Assembly: GCA_032433765.1 (NCBI GenBank)
Contig: JAVIAB010000092.1
Coordinates: forward strand, 37,164,853 to 37,228,852
Direction of reading: 5' to 3'
Length of the DNA: 64,000 nucleotides
Source: Megaustenia siamemsis
Taxonomy: Eukaryota; Mollusca; Gastropoda; Stylommatophora; Ariophantidae
Shown: positions 35,974 through 47,908 of the stretch, piece by piece
Layout of the letters: the number at the start of each line of letters is the position of its first letter
How positions within the stretch are numbered: position 1 is the stretch's first letter
The notes under the pieces: model-generated
Database searches by the model: none
What the model saw: the letters and a program-made list of their open reading frames with translations, nothing else
Told to the model about the DNA's origin: nothing
Program-made: the position numbers and the translations under genes

Positions 35974-35975
<2 letters not shown>
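35281..35975. other. Intronic sequence with no recognised element
   Basis: No gene or element seen; a poly-T run lies near 35612. Confidence 0.35.

Positions 35976-36016
<41 letters not shown>
35976..36016. repeat. (GA)n microsatellite
   Basis: About 40 bp of GA repeat. Confidence 0.97.
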
Positions 36017-36020
<4 letters not shown>

Positions 36021-36168
36021 AACCATCACTCTCCGCTCGGGATAGGGAGTATGGTGTTAATGCGTATATTATAACATAAATGTATATATAACCATTCAAA
36101 ACATTTTAGAATTATATAGTTAGTATTACACCAGTGTCGTCGTTCTTTTCCACCCTTCCCCTCCCCCA

Positions 36169-36255
36169 CCAAAAAAAAAAATCCGGTGCCCATTTAGGAC
36201 CGGATGAACCTAGAATCCACCGACCAGGGTCAAATTGCTCTACCGCAGCTCCCAC
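36169..36255 (-). mobile_element. Type-1 SINE, head fragment
   Basis: Read on the minus strand this is GGGAGCTGCGGTAGAGCA, a decayed B-box region, then GGTTCATCCGGTCCTAAATG and GGCACCGGATTTTTTT. It is the tRNA-like head and first body segment of the type-1 SINE. The 3' half is missing. Confidence 0.75.
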
Positions 36256-36412
36256 TTGCTACCTAGTATGTTATTAAAGGCAACTAAAGAGAATTTAAAC
36301 AAAACTGACACATTTGTTATGACAAACAACAGCTTACAGATATAAGATGTGTCTGGCGAAAGGTGCAGTGGGTTTAGTTATATAGCAACTACAATAATAA
36401 ATGCCGCTATTT

Positions 36413-36413
<1 letters not shown>

Positions 36414-36448
<35 letters not shown>
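36414..36448. repeat. (GA)n microsatellite
   Basis: About 35 bp of GA repeat. Confidence 0.97.
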
Positions 36449-36451
<3 letters not shown>

Positions 36452-36651
36452 GAAGGAGAGAGACTTATGAGATGAACAACAATTAAATATTTATTCAGGA
36501 AAAAATGGTTCAAGTTTCAGGCTGGGCAAAGAGAGTTGAAAGCAAATCTGACTAGGTTAATCCTGGTACTAACATTCCAAATGAGAACGTAAAAATCAAT
36601 ATGACAACAAAGCGGTTCGAATGATGTTCCTAGAATGCCCAATCTGCCATT

Positions 36652-36841
36652 GAGAGAGAGAGAGAGAGAGAGAACAAGAGAAACATAGAGAAAGAGAGAG
36701 GCATAGAGCGAGAGAAACAAAGAGAAAGAGAGAGACATAGAGCGAGCGAGAGAATAGAACGACAGAGACATAGAATGAGAGAGATAGAGAATAGAGTGAA
36801 AGAGATAGAGTGAGAGAAAGACACAGAGCGAGAGAGATAGA
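36652..36841. repeat. GA-rich array with CATA/AACA interruptions
   Basis: GAGA blocks spaced by acatagag, aacaaagag and gatagag units at intervals of about 20-24 bp. It produces long Leu/Ser/Phe-rich open frames in three phases on the minus strand, which are not genes. Confidence 0.93.
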
Positions 36842-39800
36842 GATGTATTGCAATTTAGCAACCGTTAGTGTTTAGATCAGTAAACACGTTTTTAGGTAAA
36901 AGTTAATGACAGCGAGACATATATATATATAAATGATTAAACAACCAAAAAATAGAGAAAAGAGAGAAAAGACACAGAAGACAATAGTTAAGAATCATTT
37001 TTTAAATATTGATTATGGTCTTGTCCGATGTGCAATGAGTATGACCTGTTGACAAAGCTAAACTAAGCTTAATAATATTAATAAACTAAGCATAACATTG
37101 TGAGCAATAACAACTATAACTACATTCTATGGAAAGAAACAAAAGGTACAATTATGGTAGTACAAAGAAAAGAATGCACCAAAAATAATAGAGGACGTGC
37201 TAAGAAATGAGCAGAGAGAAAAAAAATAAATTCAAACATAAATTGTCAGGCATTTATTGATTGACGTACTAAAAAGCTCAAATAACTTCTAGTGTTTTTA
37301 GTTTCTAAGAAAAGAAAATAATGCATTAATTAATAAAAATCGCATTATACATATTTCACATACAAACTCTTTCTTCTCGCCCTCACTTTTTTTTACCTCT
37401 CTTTCTCTCCCACATTCAGTCGCACATACACACAGTACACAGGTATAAATGCAGGCAATCGCCATAAGCACATGAAATCGTCTAGGTTGTTTAGGAGACC
37501 GGCAGATCACTTGACAAATAAATGTGTGATACCATCTCGCTTGAGATAACCAGTAGAAAAAATATGGCGCCACTCAATACAATCTGTAGCGCCACTGCGT
37601 CATATAACATATATATTATTATTTTGTTGCAATGCACCCCCCCCCCCACCAAAAAAAATGTCTCACAAGATAAGAAGCGAAATTATGATGAAATAATAAA
37701 TATGCAGTAAAGAACAAATGTGGGATATCTCTTTCTTCATACAAATGCCTAGAGACAAATCAAATGTTCCACCTTACAGACTGACAAGCCGCGAACAAAG
37801 ACTTGTTTAGCTGAACTGTCAAGGGAACGTTCTTTCTCTGCTCCGATTCACATTTTGTAACTTCACAGAGTCTGTCTACTGTGGGTTATTTTAGGGCTAG
37901 TGAAATTATTTCAGAAGCCAATAGAGAGGTTTGCAGTAAATTCTTGTAAGCTATAGAATATCGAGAATGAAGGAATGTAACATTGAAAGGTATAAAAATA
38001 GCTGATAGCCAGTTAGTTATATGAATTTGGGTATATCACAGCTAGTAAATACAGAGAAAACATCATGAGATCCCTATGTTGAACAATTCACATTAAATGG
38101 ATAATTATTATTACAATTACAATTAAAGATTGAAAAAATCGACAAGTTACTTCCTGGAAGCCACAAAAAGGTTTCTCTACAAACACGCGCAGGCATGCAC
38201 ACCAATTAGATGATGATGGTTTACGTCAACGAGTAGCCAGGAACTGTTCAAGATGCACGAACAAAAACAAAGCAAAAATGAATACAACAGGCAGACGCTG
38301 AAGCTTGATAGGTCATGTGCTCTGAATTGATTCATAAATAATCACGATAACTACCATGTTTATGCCTTTGATGGGTTGGGGTTGTTAGACATGGACGATG
38401 GGATCAACTTAATCAGAGACGGATAGTGTAGTCCAGACTTGAAGCGATTTGCAAATTATGATTAAGGATTGTACAAAAGGGAGGGACAGTCTCTCCCTAC
38501 AGGACGTCACTGCCATGCCGGTCTGTGGCCAAGAGTACAAAGAAATATGACGAGATGGTCCCCGTAGCTCGTTAATTACACATTTCCGTCGTCCTAGTCA
38601 CATGATCACACTTCTACGGATCTGACGATAGAGTGATGACAGTTCAGAAACGTTTGCCATAAATAGTGATCGTGCCACTCTTCAACAAAAGGTCACTGAG
38701 ACCGTTCACCATATTTATCTTGTCAAAAATTCACCAAAGATGTCATCGATGCAGGCTCGTCAGATCTTTCATTGTCACACAGAGATCGCGGCTCTAACTT
38801 AAAAAAAAAATATCTGAAGGAAAGATCAGTGCTAACTAAAAAGAATTAAGATTGCAAAATTAATTGCATAGAAGTTTAAAAGGGATGACATGGAAATCTC
38901 TATTCATTAGTTATCAAAACTGACTTCACTGCACTCAGAGCGCCCTGAAAAAAAGGGTATTTTTCAATAGATTACAAAGAGTAAGTACAACAATAGCTAT
39001 AGTGCCTCTCTTTCTAAAAATAACTCCTATCCGACCCATAGTATTCTTTCTTCCCTTTCGTGCCACGCTTGATCACAAAACGTGATGAGTAGATGACAAA
39101 TCAGCCCCAAGAAAAAAGAAAAGGTAATTTAAGCTGATAAAAACAAAGACAATTTGTGCACAAATCAAGTATATGAAAAAAAGGTAAATCAAGGCCCGTA
39201 AAAAAAAGAACGCAAATTTCAGCTCATAAAATAAGATGAAGACAACTTGCTAATAAAATACTTTGTAGCCGAAGGAACCAATCTTAACTTTCCTAGACTC
39301 GACACATGATGATGATAAACCAATATGATTTAGCGTGTTCAGAACTGAACACACGAGTAAATAAAGGCTGTCTTTATGTACGCGTGACAGGCTGATGGAA
39401 ATTCGGTCTGGCAAGGTGCAAGAGGTGAGAGCTTGACTTTGTGTTCTTCTCTTCAAATAGCAATCATATTGCAATCTGATCACATTACAAGTCAAGTGGC
39501 GTTGCAATGTATCCTGCTTTGTTTAAATGAGTTATTAATTACAATCTTACTTCTTTAGTTTATTGAAATCCCACAAAACATTGATAAAATATAAACTAGC
39601 ATAGTAAACAAAGCTTAAGGAACTCTGGGAAGGCTTTATTTGGATGAATGTAATCTATTGGAGCTTGTGAACCGTTAAGGAAGCTGCTCAATGTTTGAGA
39701 CATCACAATAAAGTGACACAAATACTCAACATACAAGCTGTACAGAAAGAACCGCACTCTTTATGTGTTAATGGCAAGGAGTATTTGAGTCCATGCTCTG

Positions 39801-40466
39801 TGACTGCCTCTGCCGTGATGTCTGATATTTCATGAATTCATCTTTTCCTAGGCCCGACTTGTCTACATTTTCCGTTGATTCAGAATGTTAATGTTGTCTG
39901 GGAGATACTACCTGACGGTGGCTTAGCTACACATTTAGAATTAACGTGGATTTTAGCTTAACCCTACACAGCTGTTTACGTTAAACGAAAAACGACATTT
40001 TAGTTATGATCTTTGAAAGTAAGCAGTATTTAAAGATGAAGATGTCAGAATCGCGTATATAGCCACTCGTTCTTAAAGTTGATATTTTATGGAAGTGATA
40101 TCAACCCGTGACGCAAGACAGTAAAACTATAAATTTATAAACTAAGTAGTTTATGGACGAATTATTTGGTAGTAGAATAATGTTTATAAGGGGGAACAAC
40201 AAAGATGGCAATTCCGCGGCAAATCTGAGACATTTTGGTATCGAATGTTCACATTTTAACAACAAATGTTTGCAAAGTTTCAAATAGAAACTATTCTAAT
40301 TAACTTGTATGTATCGTAGATGCAAGAATATGTGTTTTATATTTCAAAAAATCAACAAATGAGCAAAACAACTAAAATATCAGTGACCAGCGGCTGTGAA
40401 TAAGACACGAGTAGAATGTACCACTCAGGCATGTGGATATTATAGATACATACGCCGTTTATAAAA

Positions 40467-40467
<1 letters not shown>
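36842..40467. other. Long intronic stretch with no recognised element
   Basis: AT-rich. It contains a short TA run (36921-36931) and a C homopolymer near 37639-37648. No frame in it carries a recognisable domain, and I saw no TIRs, LTRs or tandem array. Part of it may simply be unique host intron. Confidence 0.4.

Positions 40468-40469
<2 letters not shown>

Positions 40470-40499
<30 letters not shown>
40470..40499. repeat. (TA)n microsatellite
   Basis: About 28 bp of TA repeat. Confidence 0.95.
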
Positions 40500-40500
<1 letters not shown>

Positions 40501-41640
40501 TCTTTGGAAAATTGGGAGTACGCGAGTTTAATAAACGACCAGCGAAATTAGCATTAGAGGTAAGTACGCCGAAAATAACTTGCAGACATTGAAAAAAATA
40601 ATACTTAATTAAAAACACAAGTGCCAGTATAGAAAATGTATGTTAAATGCTCGTTCTAATTTATCTATACAGACAGATTGAATATATTTCGAGATAGCAG
40701 AATGTCATGAGTGTGACACACTCCTTATCTACATACTTTTTCACAAAGTTTCATTTTTCTACACTAAGTACTCTTTGGTGCTCGTTTTAAACTTTACAAT
40801 TCATAAAGTAACAGCTCCGACGCTAATGTTGTTCACAGTATCTTGAAACAATGAGAAAGATAAATAGTTCTGTGAAAGAACTGGTGAAAGTTTTTCACTT
40901 TATTTTCAAAGAACGTATCTCGTCATATGAACATATGAAGGTTTTAACAATTCACCAGAGACAGGAACTATAGAAGCAGTGACAGTCGCAATCCGGGGAG
41001 GTTTGAGATTTAAAGAAAAGCTATATTGGAGAGCTCTTTTAACCAACTGAAACATTATTTAATTATGGGGGCACCAAGAAAACTGCATCCCCACCCTCTC
41101 TCATCACTACACGCACAGACACATTTTCGCTTTTATCCCACACATCTATCCACTTTCCTCCTTCCCTACGTTGCTAGATACCTACGTACCAACCTAAGCA
41201 GAAAGGTGAGCTATCTTATAGCATGAGGAATTAAGACATAACAGTTTGATACACTTATATTTCCCGGATCGGACCAAGTCTGATTTTGAACCAAGAAAAC
41301 GAGATATCAAAAGTTTGAATGGAAGGGTAAAATAATTTACAAACAAAAAAAAAACAAAAAAAAAAAAAAAAAAACATATGATATAGTGAGAACAAATATT
41401 TCTCAATCTACAACTTAAGAGTGTAAATCTTCCGTTAATGTTTAGCTGTTGACGATTTCCACATTTTCACATGACGTAGAAATATTATCTTGTTTTAATA
41501 AAACCCTACTGCAAAAAGGAAAAAATGAGGACTGACACTGTATGAAATAGATGGTGAAAAATAACACCGATTTGTTAAAATTAATTCGACTACTGAGCAA
41601 ATTATAAGCGATAAGTCAATAACCTTTACACAAATATAGA
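40500..41640. other. Intronic sequence with no recognised element
   Basis: AT-rich with a long A run near 41343-41375; no supported gene or element. Confidence 0.35.
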
Positions 41641-41644
41641 TTTC

Positions 41645-41825
41645 CACACATAGGAACAAGCATGTACACACACAAACGCGACATACGTATTAGAATAGAA
41701 AATAGACAAAACGACACACACACACATACAAGAGGACAGAAAACAAAGAACTCAAACATATAGAAAACAAAGCACACATCCATAGAAAACGATGCACACA
41801 AACATATAGAAAACAATGACACAAA
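41645..41825. repeat. 24-bp minisatellite, left part, irregular
   Basis: Loose units of the form acacaaacatatagaaaacaatg with differing spacers. This is the left portion of the same array that continues at 42052, separated by a SINE insertion. Confidence 0.8.
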
Positions 41826-42051
41826 AAAAAAATATCTTTACGACACAAAATACCATTGCTGGTGTATGTCGGGGGGCAACGATAGAACCAGAGGGATAAA
41901 GGCCGCTTGGTCAAGCAGTCGCCACGATGTGTGCGACTCAGGATTTTTATTTAACCCCGGATAGAAAAAATCCTTTCTGTCTACCGCGGGCTTCGAACAG
42001 GGTACGTCAGCTTTTCAGCCAACGGAACAGTGGTTTTAGCCGCACGGCCAC
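41826..42051 (-). mobile_element. tRNA-headed SINE, type 4, inserted in the 24-bp minisatellite
   Basis: On the minus strand the head reads GTGGCCGTGCGGCTAAAACC, with a B-box-like GTTCGAAGCCC near 41990-42000. The element body follows to about 41827 (ending in a T-rich tail next to the target). A perfect 14-bp target duplication AACAATGACACAAA flanks it (41812-41825 and 42052-42065), which is sequence of the minisatellite unit itself. It is unlike the type-1 SINE body. Confidence 0.85.
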
Positions 42052-42270
42052 AACAATGACACAAACATATAGAAAACAATGAACACAAACATATAGAAAA
42101 CAATGCACACAAACGTACAGAAAACAATGCACACAAACGTACAGAAAACAATGCACACAAACGTACAGAAAATAATGCACACAAACATACAGAAAACAAT
42201 GCACACAAACGTACAGAAAACAATGCACACAAACGTACAGAAAACAATGCACACAAACACATAGAAAACC
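42052..42270. repeat. 24-bp minisatellite, main array
   Basis: About nine units of ACACAAACGTACAGAAAACA+ATGC, with CATATAG variants at the ends. The 24-bp period gives an 8-residue repeating open frame in all three minus-strand phases (CALFSVRL, CVHCFLYV, CIVFCTFV); these are repeat artefacts. Confidence 0.95.
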
Positions 42271-42416
42271 AGAAAGACAAAATAATCCTTCAAGCGTATA
42301 AATGCTGTGACGCAAGTTTCCCCTCGAGAACGACATCTGCAGCAGCACATCATTTTCTTAATGAAGCACAAAGGAAGCGATAAAAAAAAAATATGACACT
42401 GCTACTATTGTAACTT

Positions 42417-42676
42417 GGGAGTCGCGATAGCACAGTGGTTAGTGAACTGGACTACAAAGGACAAGAGGTAGGGTTCGATCCCAATCGACGGCTCCGGGTT
42501 CACCCAGCCTTAAATGGGTACCGGATTTTTTTCTGGGAAAGTAAAGCGGCACGGGCGTAATACCGACCACATTACCCCAAAAATCATGTGCTGAAGGTTT
42601 GTAAAATTTATGGTTACTAACACCATATTTTCCTATACGCCACTTGGCGTGAAGGGGGTACTTTACTTTACTTTTT
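42417..42676 (+). mobile_element. Type-1 tRNA-derived SINE
   Basis: Full-length copy: A box TAGCACAGTGG (42428-42438), B box GGTTCGATCCC (42472-42482), AGCCTTAAATGGGTACCGG, AAAGCGGCACGGGCGTAATA, ATGGTTACTAACACCATAT, CGCCACTTGGCG and the TTTACTTTACTTTT tail. It has a perfect 14-bp target duplication TACTATTGTAACTT (42403-42416 and 42677-42690). Confidence 0.97.
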
Positions 42677-42690
42677 TACTATTGTAACTT

Positions 42691-43600
42691 AGTTAAAATC
42701 AGTAATTTTTCTTCTCGGTGATTTATTTCTGTTTTATACTTTATTTTCAGCATTCCATTTATTTCAGCATTCGACCGACAATCGTACTGGAAGTAATTGG
42801 AAGTATTTCAAATGGAATCATTGCTGTACGCGAGTTTAATGAACGACGGGCAAAATCTGATTAGCAATGAAGGGAAGAACGTCGAAAATAACTATTAAAT
42901 TCAGACCATGGAAGAAAAAGAAGAATACCTAATTAAAGACACAAGAGACAGAATCACTATTACCGATCGGACTGGTTCAGAGAAGACAGTAGTTGGGCTA
43001 AATTAGGTTACTGCTATTGATGCTGATACATGTTATCATTTGATATCTGTGTTATATCACATTTAGGTAATGGTTATAATTATGTTAGGATCTGTGCTGA
43101 CAGACGTAATTGCAACAATTTGGCAGGCAGTTGATACTGCTCAGGAGTGAATGAAAAGTATAACAGATGAAGAACAGGTGATTAACGCTGCTAGTGAACG
43201 GATGCGAGCCATTTTCATAATTATTCAAAACAGAGCAGAAAAATATAAATATAAAACTATTATCGAAACACTTTTACACACACTAACTTAATAAGGGAAA
43301 TACTAATCGAATTTCATAGTTAAAAATATCACATTGTTCCAAGCAGGAAAATAAATTCGATGCAATAAAGAAAAGTATCACGGCACTTGTGACAACATTT
43401 AGAGTGAAATAAAAAAAAATAAAAAAAAAGACAACATGGGAACGAAATGTGATACTTCTTCCCTTGTTGTTTCCCCATCCCCATACTTGGCCACATAGCA
43501 ACAAAGCAGTTTGGTCTGTTAGGGCGACTTGTAGAGCTGCAATTAATTTCCTGGTCCATGTTCAACCTTCACAAGGTGCAACCGGCCTGACCGAATGCTT
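42691..43600. other. Intronic sequence with no recognised element
   Basis: AT-rich; no repeat or gene I could support. Confidence 0.35.
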
Positions 43601-43604
43601 AATG

Positions 43605-44340
43605 CAGGATGTTCTTGGTTTTATTCTGCTTCCAGTTTCCTGTGCTAGGATGTTCTTGGTTTTATTCTGCTTCCAGTTTCCTGTGCTAGGATGTTCTTGG
43701 TTTTATTCTGCTTCCAGTTTCCTGTGCTAGGATGTTCTTGGTTTTATTCTGCTTCCAGTTTCCTGTGCTAGAATGTTCTTGGTTTTATTCTGTTTCCAGT
43801 TTCCTGTGCTAGAATGTTCTTGGTTTTATTCTGTTTCCAGTTTCCTGTGTCATAATGTTCTTGGTTTTATTCTGCTTCCAGTTTCCTGTGTCATAATGTT
43901 CTTGGTTTTATTCTGTTTCCAGTTTCCTGTGTCATAATGTTCTTGGTTTTATTCTGTTTCCAGTTTCCTGTGTCAGAATGTTCTTGGTTTTATTTTGCTT
44001 CCAGTTTCCTGTGTCAGAATGTTCTTGGTTTTATTTTGCTTCCAGTTTCCTATGTCAGAATGTTCTTGGTTTTATTTTGCTTCCAGTTTCCTGTGTCAGA
44101 ATGTTCTTGTTTTTATTCTGCTTCCAGTTTCCTGTGTCAGAAAGTTCTTGGTTTTATTCTGCTTCCAGTTTCCTGTGCTAGAATGTTCTTGGTTTCATTC
44201 TGTTTCCAGTTTCCTGTGTCATAATGTTCTTGGTTTTATTCTGCTTCCAGTTTCCTGTGTCATAATGTTCTTGGTTTTATTCTGCTTCCAGTTTCCTGTG
44301 TCATAATGTTCTTGGTTTTATTCTGTTTCCAGTTTCCTCT
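43605..44340. repeat. 41-bp minisatellite, about 18 units
   Basis: Each unit has atgttcttggttttattctg, then cttccagtttcctgtg and ctaga or tcata. At least two alternating subtypes exist: the end of the unit is CTAGG/CTAGA or TCATAA/TCAGAA, and the middle is TCTGC, TCTGT or TTTGC. Subtypes cluster in runs, as expected from recent local expansion. Open frames are repeat artefacts. Confidence 0.96.
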
Positions 44341-44745
44341 ACCAGAATGTTCTTCGTTTGACTCAGCTTCCATTTCCCTCTAATAGAATTATCATGGACT
44401 GACTCTTTTTCCATTTCCTTCTACCAGAATATTCTTGGTTTCACTCTACTTCCATTTCCCTCTACCAGAATATTCTAGTTTCACTCTACTTCCATTTCCT
44501 TCTACCAGAATATTCTAGTTTCACTCTACTTCCATTTCCCTCTACCAGAATATTCTAGTTTGACTCCACTTCCATTTCCCTCTACCAGAATATTCTAGTT
44601 TCACACCACTTCAATTTCCCTCTACCAGAATATTCTAGTTTGACTTTACTTCCATTTCCCTCTACAAGAATATTCTAGTTTGACTCCACTTCCATTTCCC
44701 TCTACCAGAATATTCTTGGTTTGACAATACTTCAATTTTCCTCCA
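44341..44745. repeat. Related 40-bp minisatellite, about 10 units
   Basis: Directly continues the 41-bp array with a diverged unit, accagaatattctagtttca + ctctacttccatttccctct. The shared agaat.ttct...gttt...ctac/gcttcca.tttcc pattern shows common origin with the 41-bp units. Confidence 0.92.
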
Positions 44746-44769
44746 ATGGCCGCTGAACAACAGGTTCTT

Positions 44770-45150
44770 GTGTTAACTTTTGAGTCTCTTACAAACAGCG
44801 AATCCTTTCAGGGGAAAATATATGTTCACAACACACCGGGAAAAAAATCACAAATAATCAACAGAAATAAAAAAAAACAAAGAACAATAGACAGCCCAAA
44901 GCAGGATCGAACCCTGACACCTCGACACAGTCCCTTGCCACGAGAAACAAAATATTAAGGTAGCTTAGTTGGCAGTGTGCTCTAGAGTTTTTCTCGTGGC
45001 AATTGGCAGAAGAAGTGTACGGGTTCGATCCTTCTTCGGGTTGTCTATTGTTCTTTGTTTTTTTTTTTCTGTGGATTTTTTTTTTCGAGTGTTGTAAACA
45101 TACCTCTTCCCCTGAAACGATTCGCCGATCTCTCACCTCGAAAGTCTCCC
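44770..45150. repeat. Foldback (inverted-repeat) element containing a tRNA-like head
   Basis: Left arm (about 44772-44946) and right arm (about 44990-45150) are imperfect reverse complements. Matching blocks include GCGAATCCTTTCAGGGG against CCCCTGAAACGATTCGC; CAAAGAACAATAGACAGCCC against GGGTTGTCTATTGTTCTTTG; GGATCGAACCC against GGGTTCGATCC; and TTGCCACGAGAAAC against the complement in the right arm. The spacer (44947-44990) holds a tRNA-like start AAGGTAGCTTAGTTGGCAG (A box); the right arm holds the B box GGGTTCGATCC near 45022. It looks like a tRNA-derived SINE duplicated head-to-head, with the left copy lacking its first 40 bases. Confidence 0.85.
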
Positions 45151-46970
45151 TCCACAATATTCATTTATTATTAATTGCCTCCTCTGTTACAAACATATGA
45201 CCTATCAGCCATTACATGTTTTTTTTTTTTTAAATAGCACTGGAATAACCTCCGTTTGAGCAATTCTTGGACTGCTTATTCTGTTTGGCCAACATATTCT
45301 GAGTACCTTCCTTAGAGGGCACGATACACGAGGACATAATATGAAAAACAAAACTGTCAATTGACAACACAGGGACTTGATTTTGGTGGTAGTCTTTGAC
45401 AGTCAGAGAGTCTGGTTTAAAGAAGATTAATTCCAATTAGTGATGATGCTATTCCAAGAATCTTAAATTAATATAGAAATTGTGGACTATAGTATATGAA
45501 TTAATAGGATATATAACATTATTGCATTAGGAAGGCATATACATATCAATCTGTATTCATTTATGCGTATGAATGGTTTTAATTAAAGTAGATGAGATAT
45601 ACACGAAGCACCATACTTCAATTAACGACGGCTGTATTGTATAAATAGCATTGGAAATTGTAATTTTCCTTAGAAATCTGTGCCAAATAATGATGCTGAA
45701 ACAAAGGAAGCCAATGGATAAACAATATCACAAACGTCACGCTAGTAGAACCACTGACTTGGGCAGAAAGCAGAGAATGACGTTAGCTAAAGTTTGCAAT
45801 TAAAGTGAGAGTATAATTCTTGAATTCTGACACGATAACCTATACGTCGGTAATCACCAGGAAGCGGAGCAGACACCTAACGCCCCCAAAAAGGATTATA
45901 AGAACTTAAAAGTATCTACGAGGATAGGGGTGATCAGCAGCAGGGGTGGGTGCGTGCGTATGTGTATATGGAAAAAAAGAAAAAGAGTGTCGAAGGGTTA
46001 ATCACAAGAAAATTACTTTCATAAAACTGACAAGAGAATGTCAGTTTATTACTTGTGAATGTTCACTTTGGCGACTCGTTACAAAGAAATATCTTAGCTT
46101 TGTTCTTAACCAAAGAATAACTACAGCATACGTAAAAGCGAGACAACATCTGTAGTTACTGTGCAGGAAAAAAAAGGTTTAGAGCTGTACTAAGACAGTC
46201 AACCTGATCTGTCAGAAAAGTTCATCTAACGTTGTAGCGAAGAAAGATGCAATCTGCAATTGCTGTTAAAGAAAAACAGTATTTTGAGTTAGGAAGAAGG
46301 CAGATAATATCCACAGTTACTATGAAGACAGACAAACATATCTGTCACTGTAACAATGACAGTACAACGGGGATAATTATATAGAAAGAATTAAGGATAT
46401 GAAATCCAAACAACTCTAGTCAGTTACATCAATTCACCGCCGACAACGTGCTCAACACAACGTGATTAATTCACAACACAGAAACTGCAACAACAACATA
46501 GAAACTGCAACTACATCTGTTCTGAGCAACGCTTGTGTTCGACACTTACTTCATATAATGACACGAGACGCAAATAGACGATATAGATCTCGTACAAACG
46601 TTTATTCGCACAATTCTTTAGTTACACTTCATAGGTCATCTGAATTAATATCTTGGTTGTAAATCAAAGCCAGCCATTACACACGATGTTGGCTATGGCA
46701 GTCTAAACACCTACCAAACTACATCATTAGTAGAAATTATGGGTTCGTATCTTGGCTACTGCCGTTGTTATATAACACTCTTCCAGGTTCTGTACTTACA
46801 CCCACATAACTTTTTGTACTTTACATAAAATCACACTCTCATGTATGACCAATGTATCAATCTGTAAATTCCTAACCCTGATTTCCTTAACAACAAATGA
46901 TCTCTTTTGAGACCTGAAATATCTACAACAAGCTAAACATCCTTTGAAATGAAATTTATATCTATCAATA
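45151..46970. other. Intronic sequence with no recognised element
   Basis: AT-rich, no recognised domain in the short frames, no tandem array. Confidence 0.35.
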
Positions 46971-46974
46971 GACC

Positions 46975-47226
46975 TTCCGAGCCGTAGCCGGCATAGACCC
47001 AGATACTCTTCCTCTTATCTAAATGTTTATTCTAGCAGTTTTGAATCCTTGTAAAGATCTTTTATCAAATCTCGCCATTTGTCTCTGGTATGTGCAAGCA
47101 ACTATCTCATTGAGAGAACCGATCCCTGCTGCTCTTGCCTCTCTGATCAATGTTCTTCTCAGTGTCTCTCTGGGTCGGCCTTTTTTCCTCTTACCTGTTG
47201 TTTCCCTACATGAGGGAAACACAATT
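46975..47226 (-). mobile_element. LINE-F 3' end fragment, minus strand
   Basis: The minus strand reads TGKRKKGRPRETLRRTLIRE, ARAAGIGSLNEI, then QRQMARFDKRSLQGFKTARI and ends near the GCCGGCTACGGCTCGGAAGG motif. The same blocks end LINE F at 61.63-61.86 kb in the frame reached after its frameshift. It lies in the sense orientation of TRPM, about 0.7 kb downstream of the exon at 47.9 kb in the transcript direction. Confidence 0.85.
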
Positions 47227-47908
47227 TGCTGAATAATAATTTACTAAAACATCACTAACTGCTTCTCTAAGTCTTGTATTCCATGTCAGATCCTCAACTG
47301 TCTATATGAATTAATGACCAACGCCTATCTTCAATGTAATCTCTCTCAATCTCACTGTCCCTCACAAATGTTAACTACCGTTTCTTTTATAGCCTAGATC
47401 AATTTTGACTCCCGCTAGGTTTTTTCCGCCAAATTTTGGTTCCCACCATATTTCATTAATCGCGTGCAATCGTTTAACTTCGAAGACGTGTTAAAACCAA
47501 ATTTAGGTGGGTTGCTTAAGAGTTACTAATTCGCCACCGAGAGATTATCTGTTTACTTGTTTTTAACTTCCTGCATTATCAGTATCTCGTATCAATACCA
47601 ACCATTTTATTTGTTAAAGCCGCGCCTAAAACGTTGTGTGTGTGTGTGTGTGTGTGTGTTTATGTGTGTGAGGGGAGGGGGAGAGACTTTTAGATTTATG
47701 TTTAATTTATATAAGATAATGTATGATAATAGTATTAAGTTTGGCGTAATCAACAATGGTCTCTGCTGAATACTATTACATAATAATATTCATCTATTGT
47801 TACTGCTAAGACAAATAGCATCTACAATTTCTATAATGATAGACAAATCTGAAGACAGAAAAACATACAAATGCTACACTGGCATGACTACAAAACATAT
47901 GGACTTGC
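47227..47908. other. Intronic sequence downstream of the GC donor
   Basis: Contains a (GT)n run (about 47634-47660). Nothing else was recognised between the LINE fragment and the TRPM donor. Confidence 0.4.
47634..47660. repeat. (GT)n microsatellite
   Basis: About 27 bp of GT repeat. Confidence 0.95.

Larger units (their letters stand above)
1099..47908 (-). other. Giant TRPM intron, about 46.8 kb, GC-AG type
   Basis: This intron is inferred from the two flanking exons, whose reading frame and family alignment are continuous across it. It begins GCAAGT at 47908 and ends AG at 1099. Everything annotated between those points is intronic: LINEs, SINEs, one mariner relic, several minisatellites and microsatellites. 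The larger LINE copies (A, D, E, H, K) lie antisense to the gene. Shorter pieces (C, J, L and the 47-kb fragment) lie in the sense direction. I saw no additional exon that would fit between the two, and the protein alignment leaves no residues for one. Confidence 0.82.

Noticed and set aside
36517..36861. Leu/Ser-rich frames of up to 114 aa
   Set aside because: Low-complexity translation of a GA array.
41981..42371. Three overlapping Cys/Phe-rich frames of about 100 aa on the minus strand
   Set aside because: The 24-bp period keeps all three frames open; these are shadows of the minisatellite.
43937..44306. Repetitive FLVLFCFQFPVS-type proteins
   Set aside because: Artefacts of the 41-bp minisatellite.
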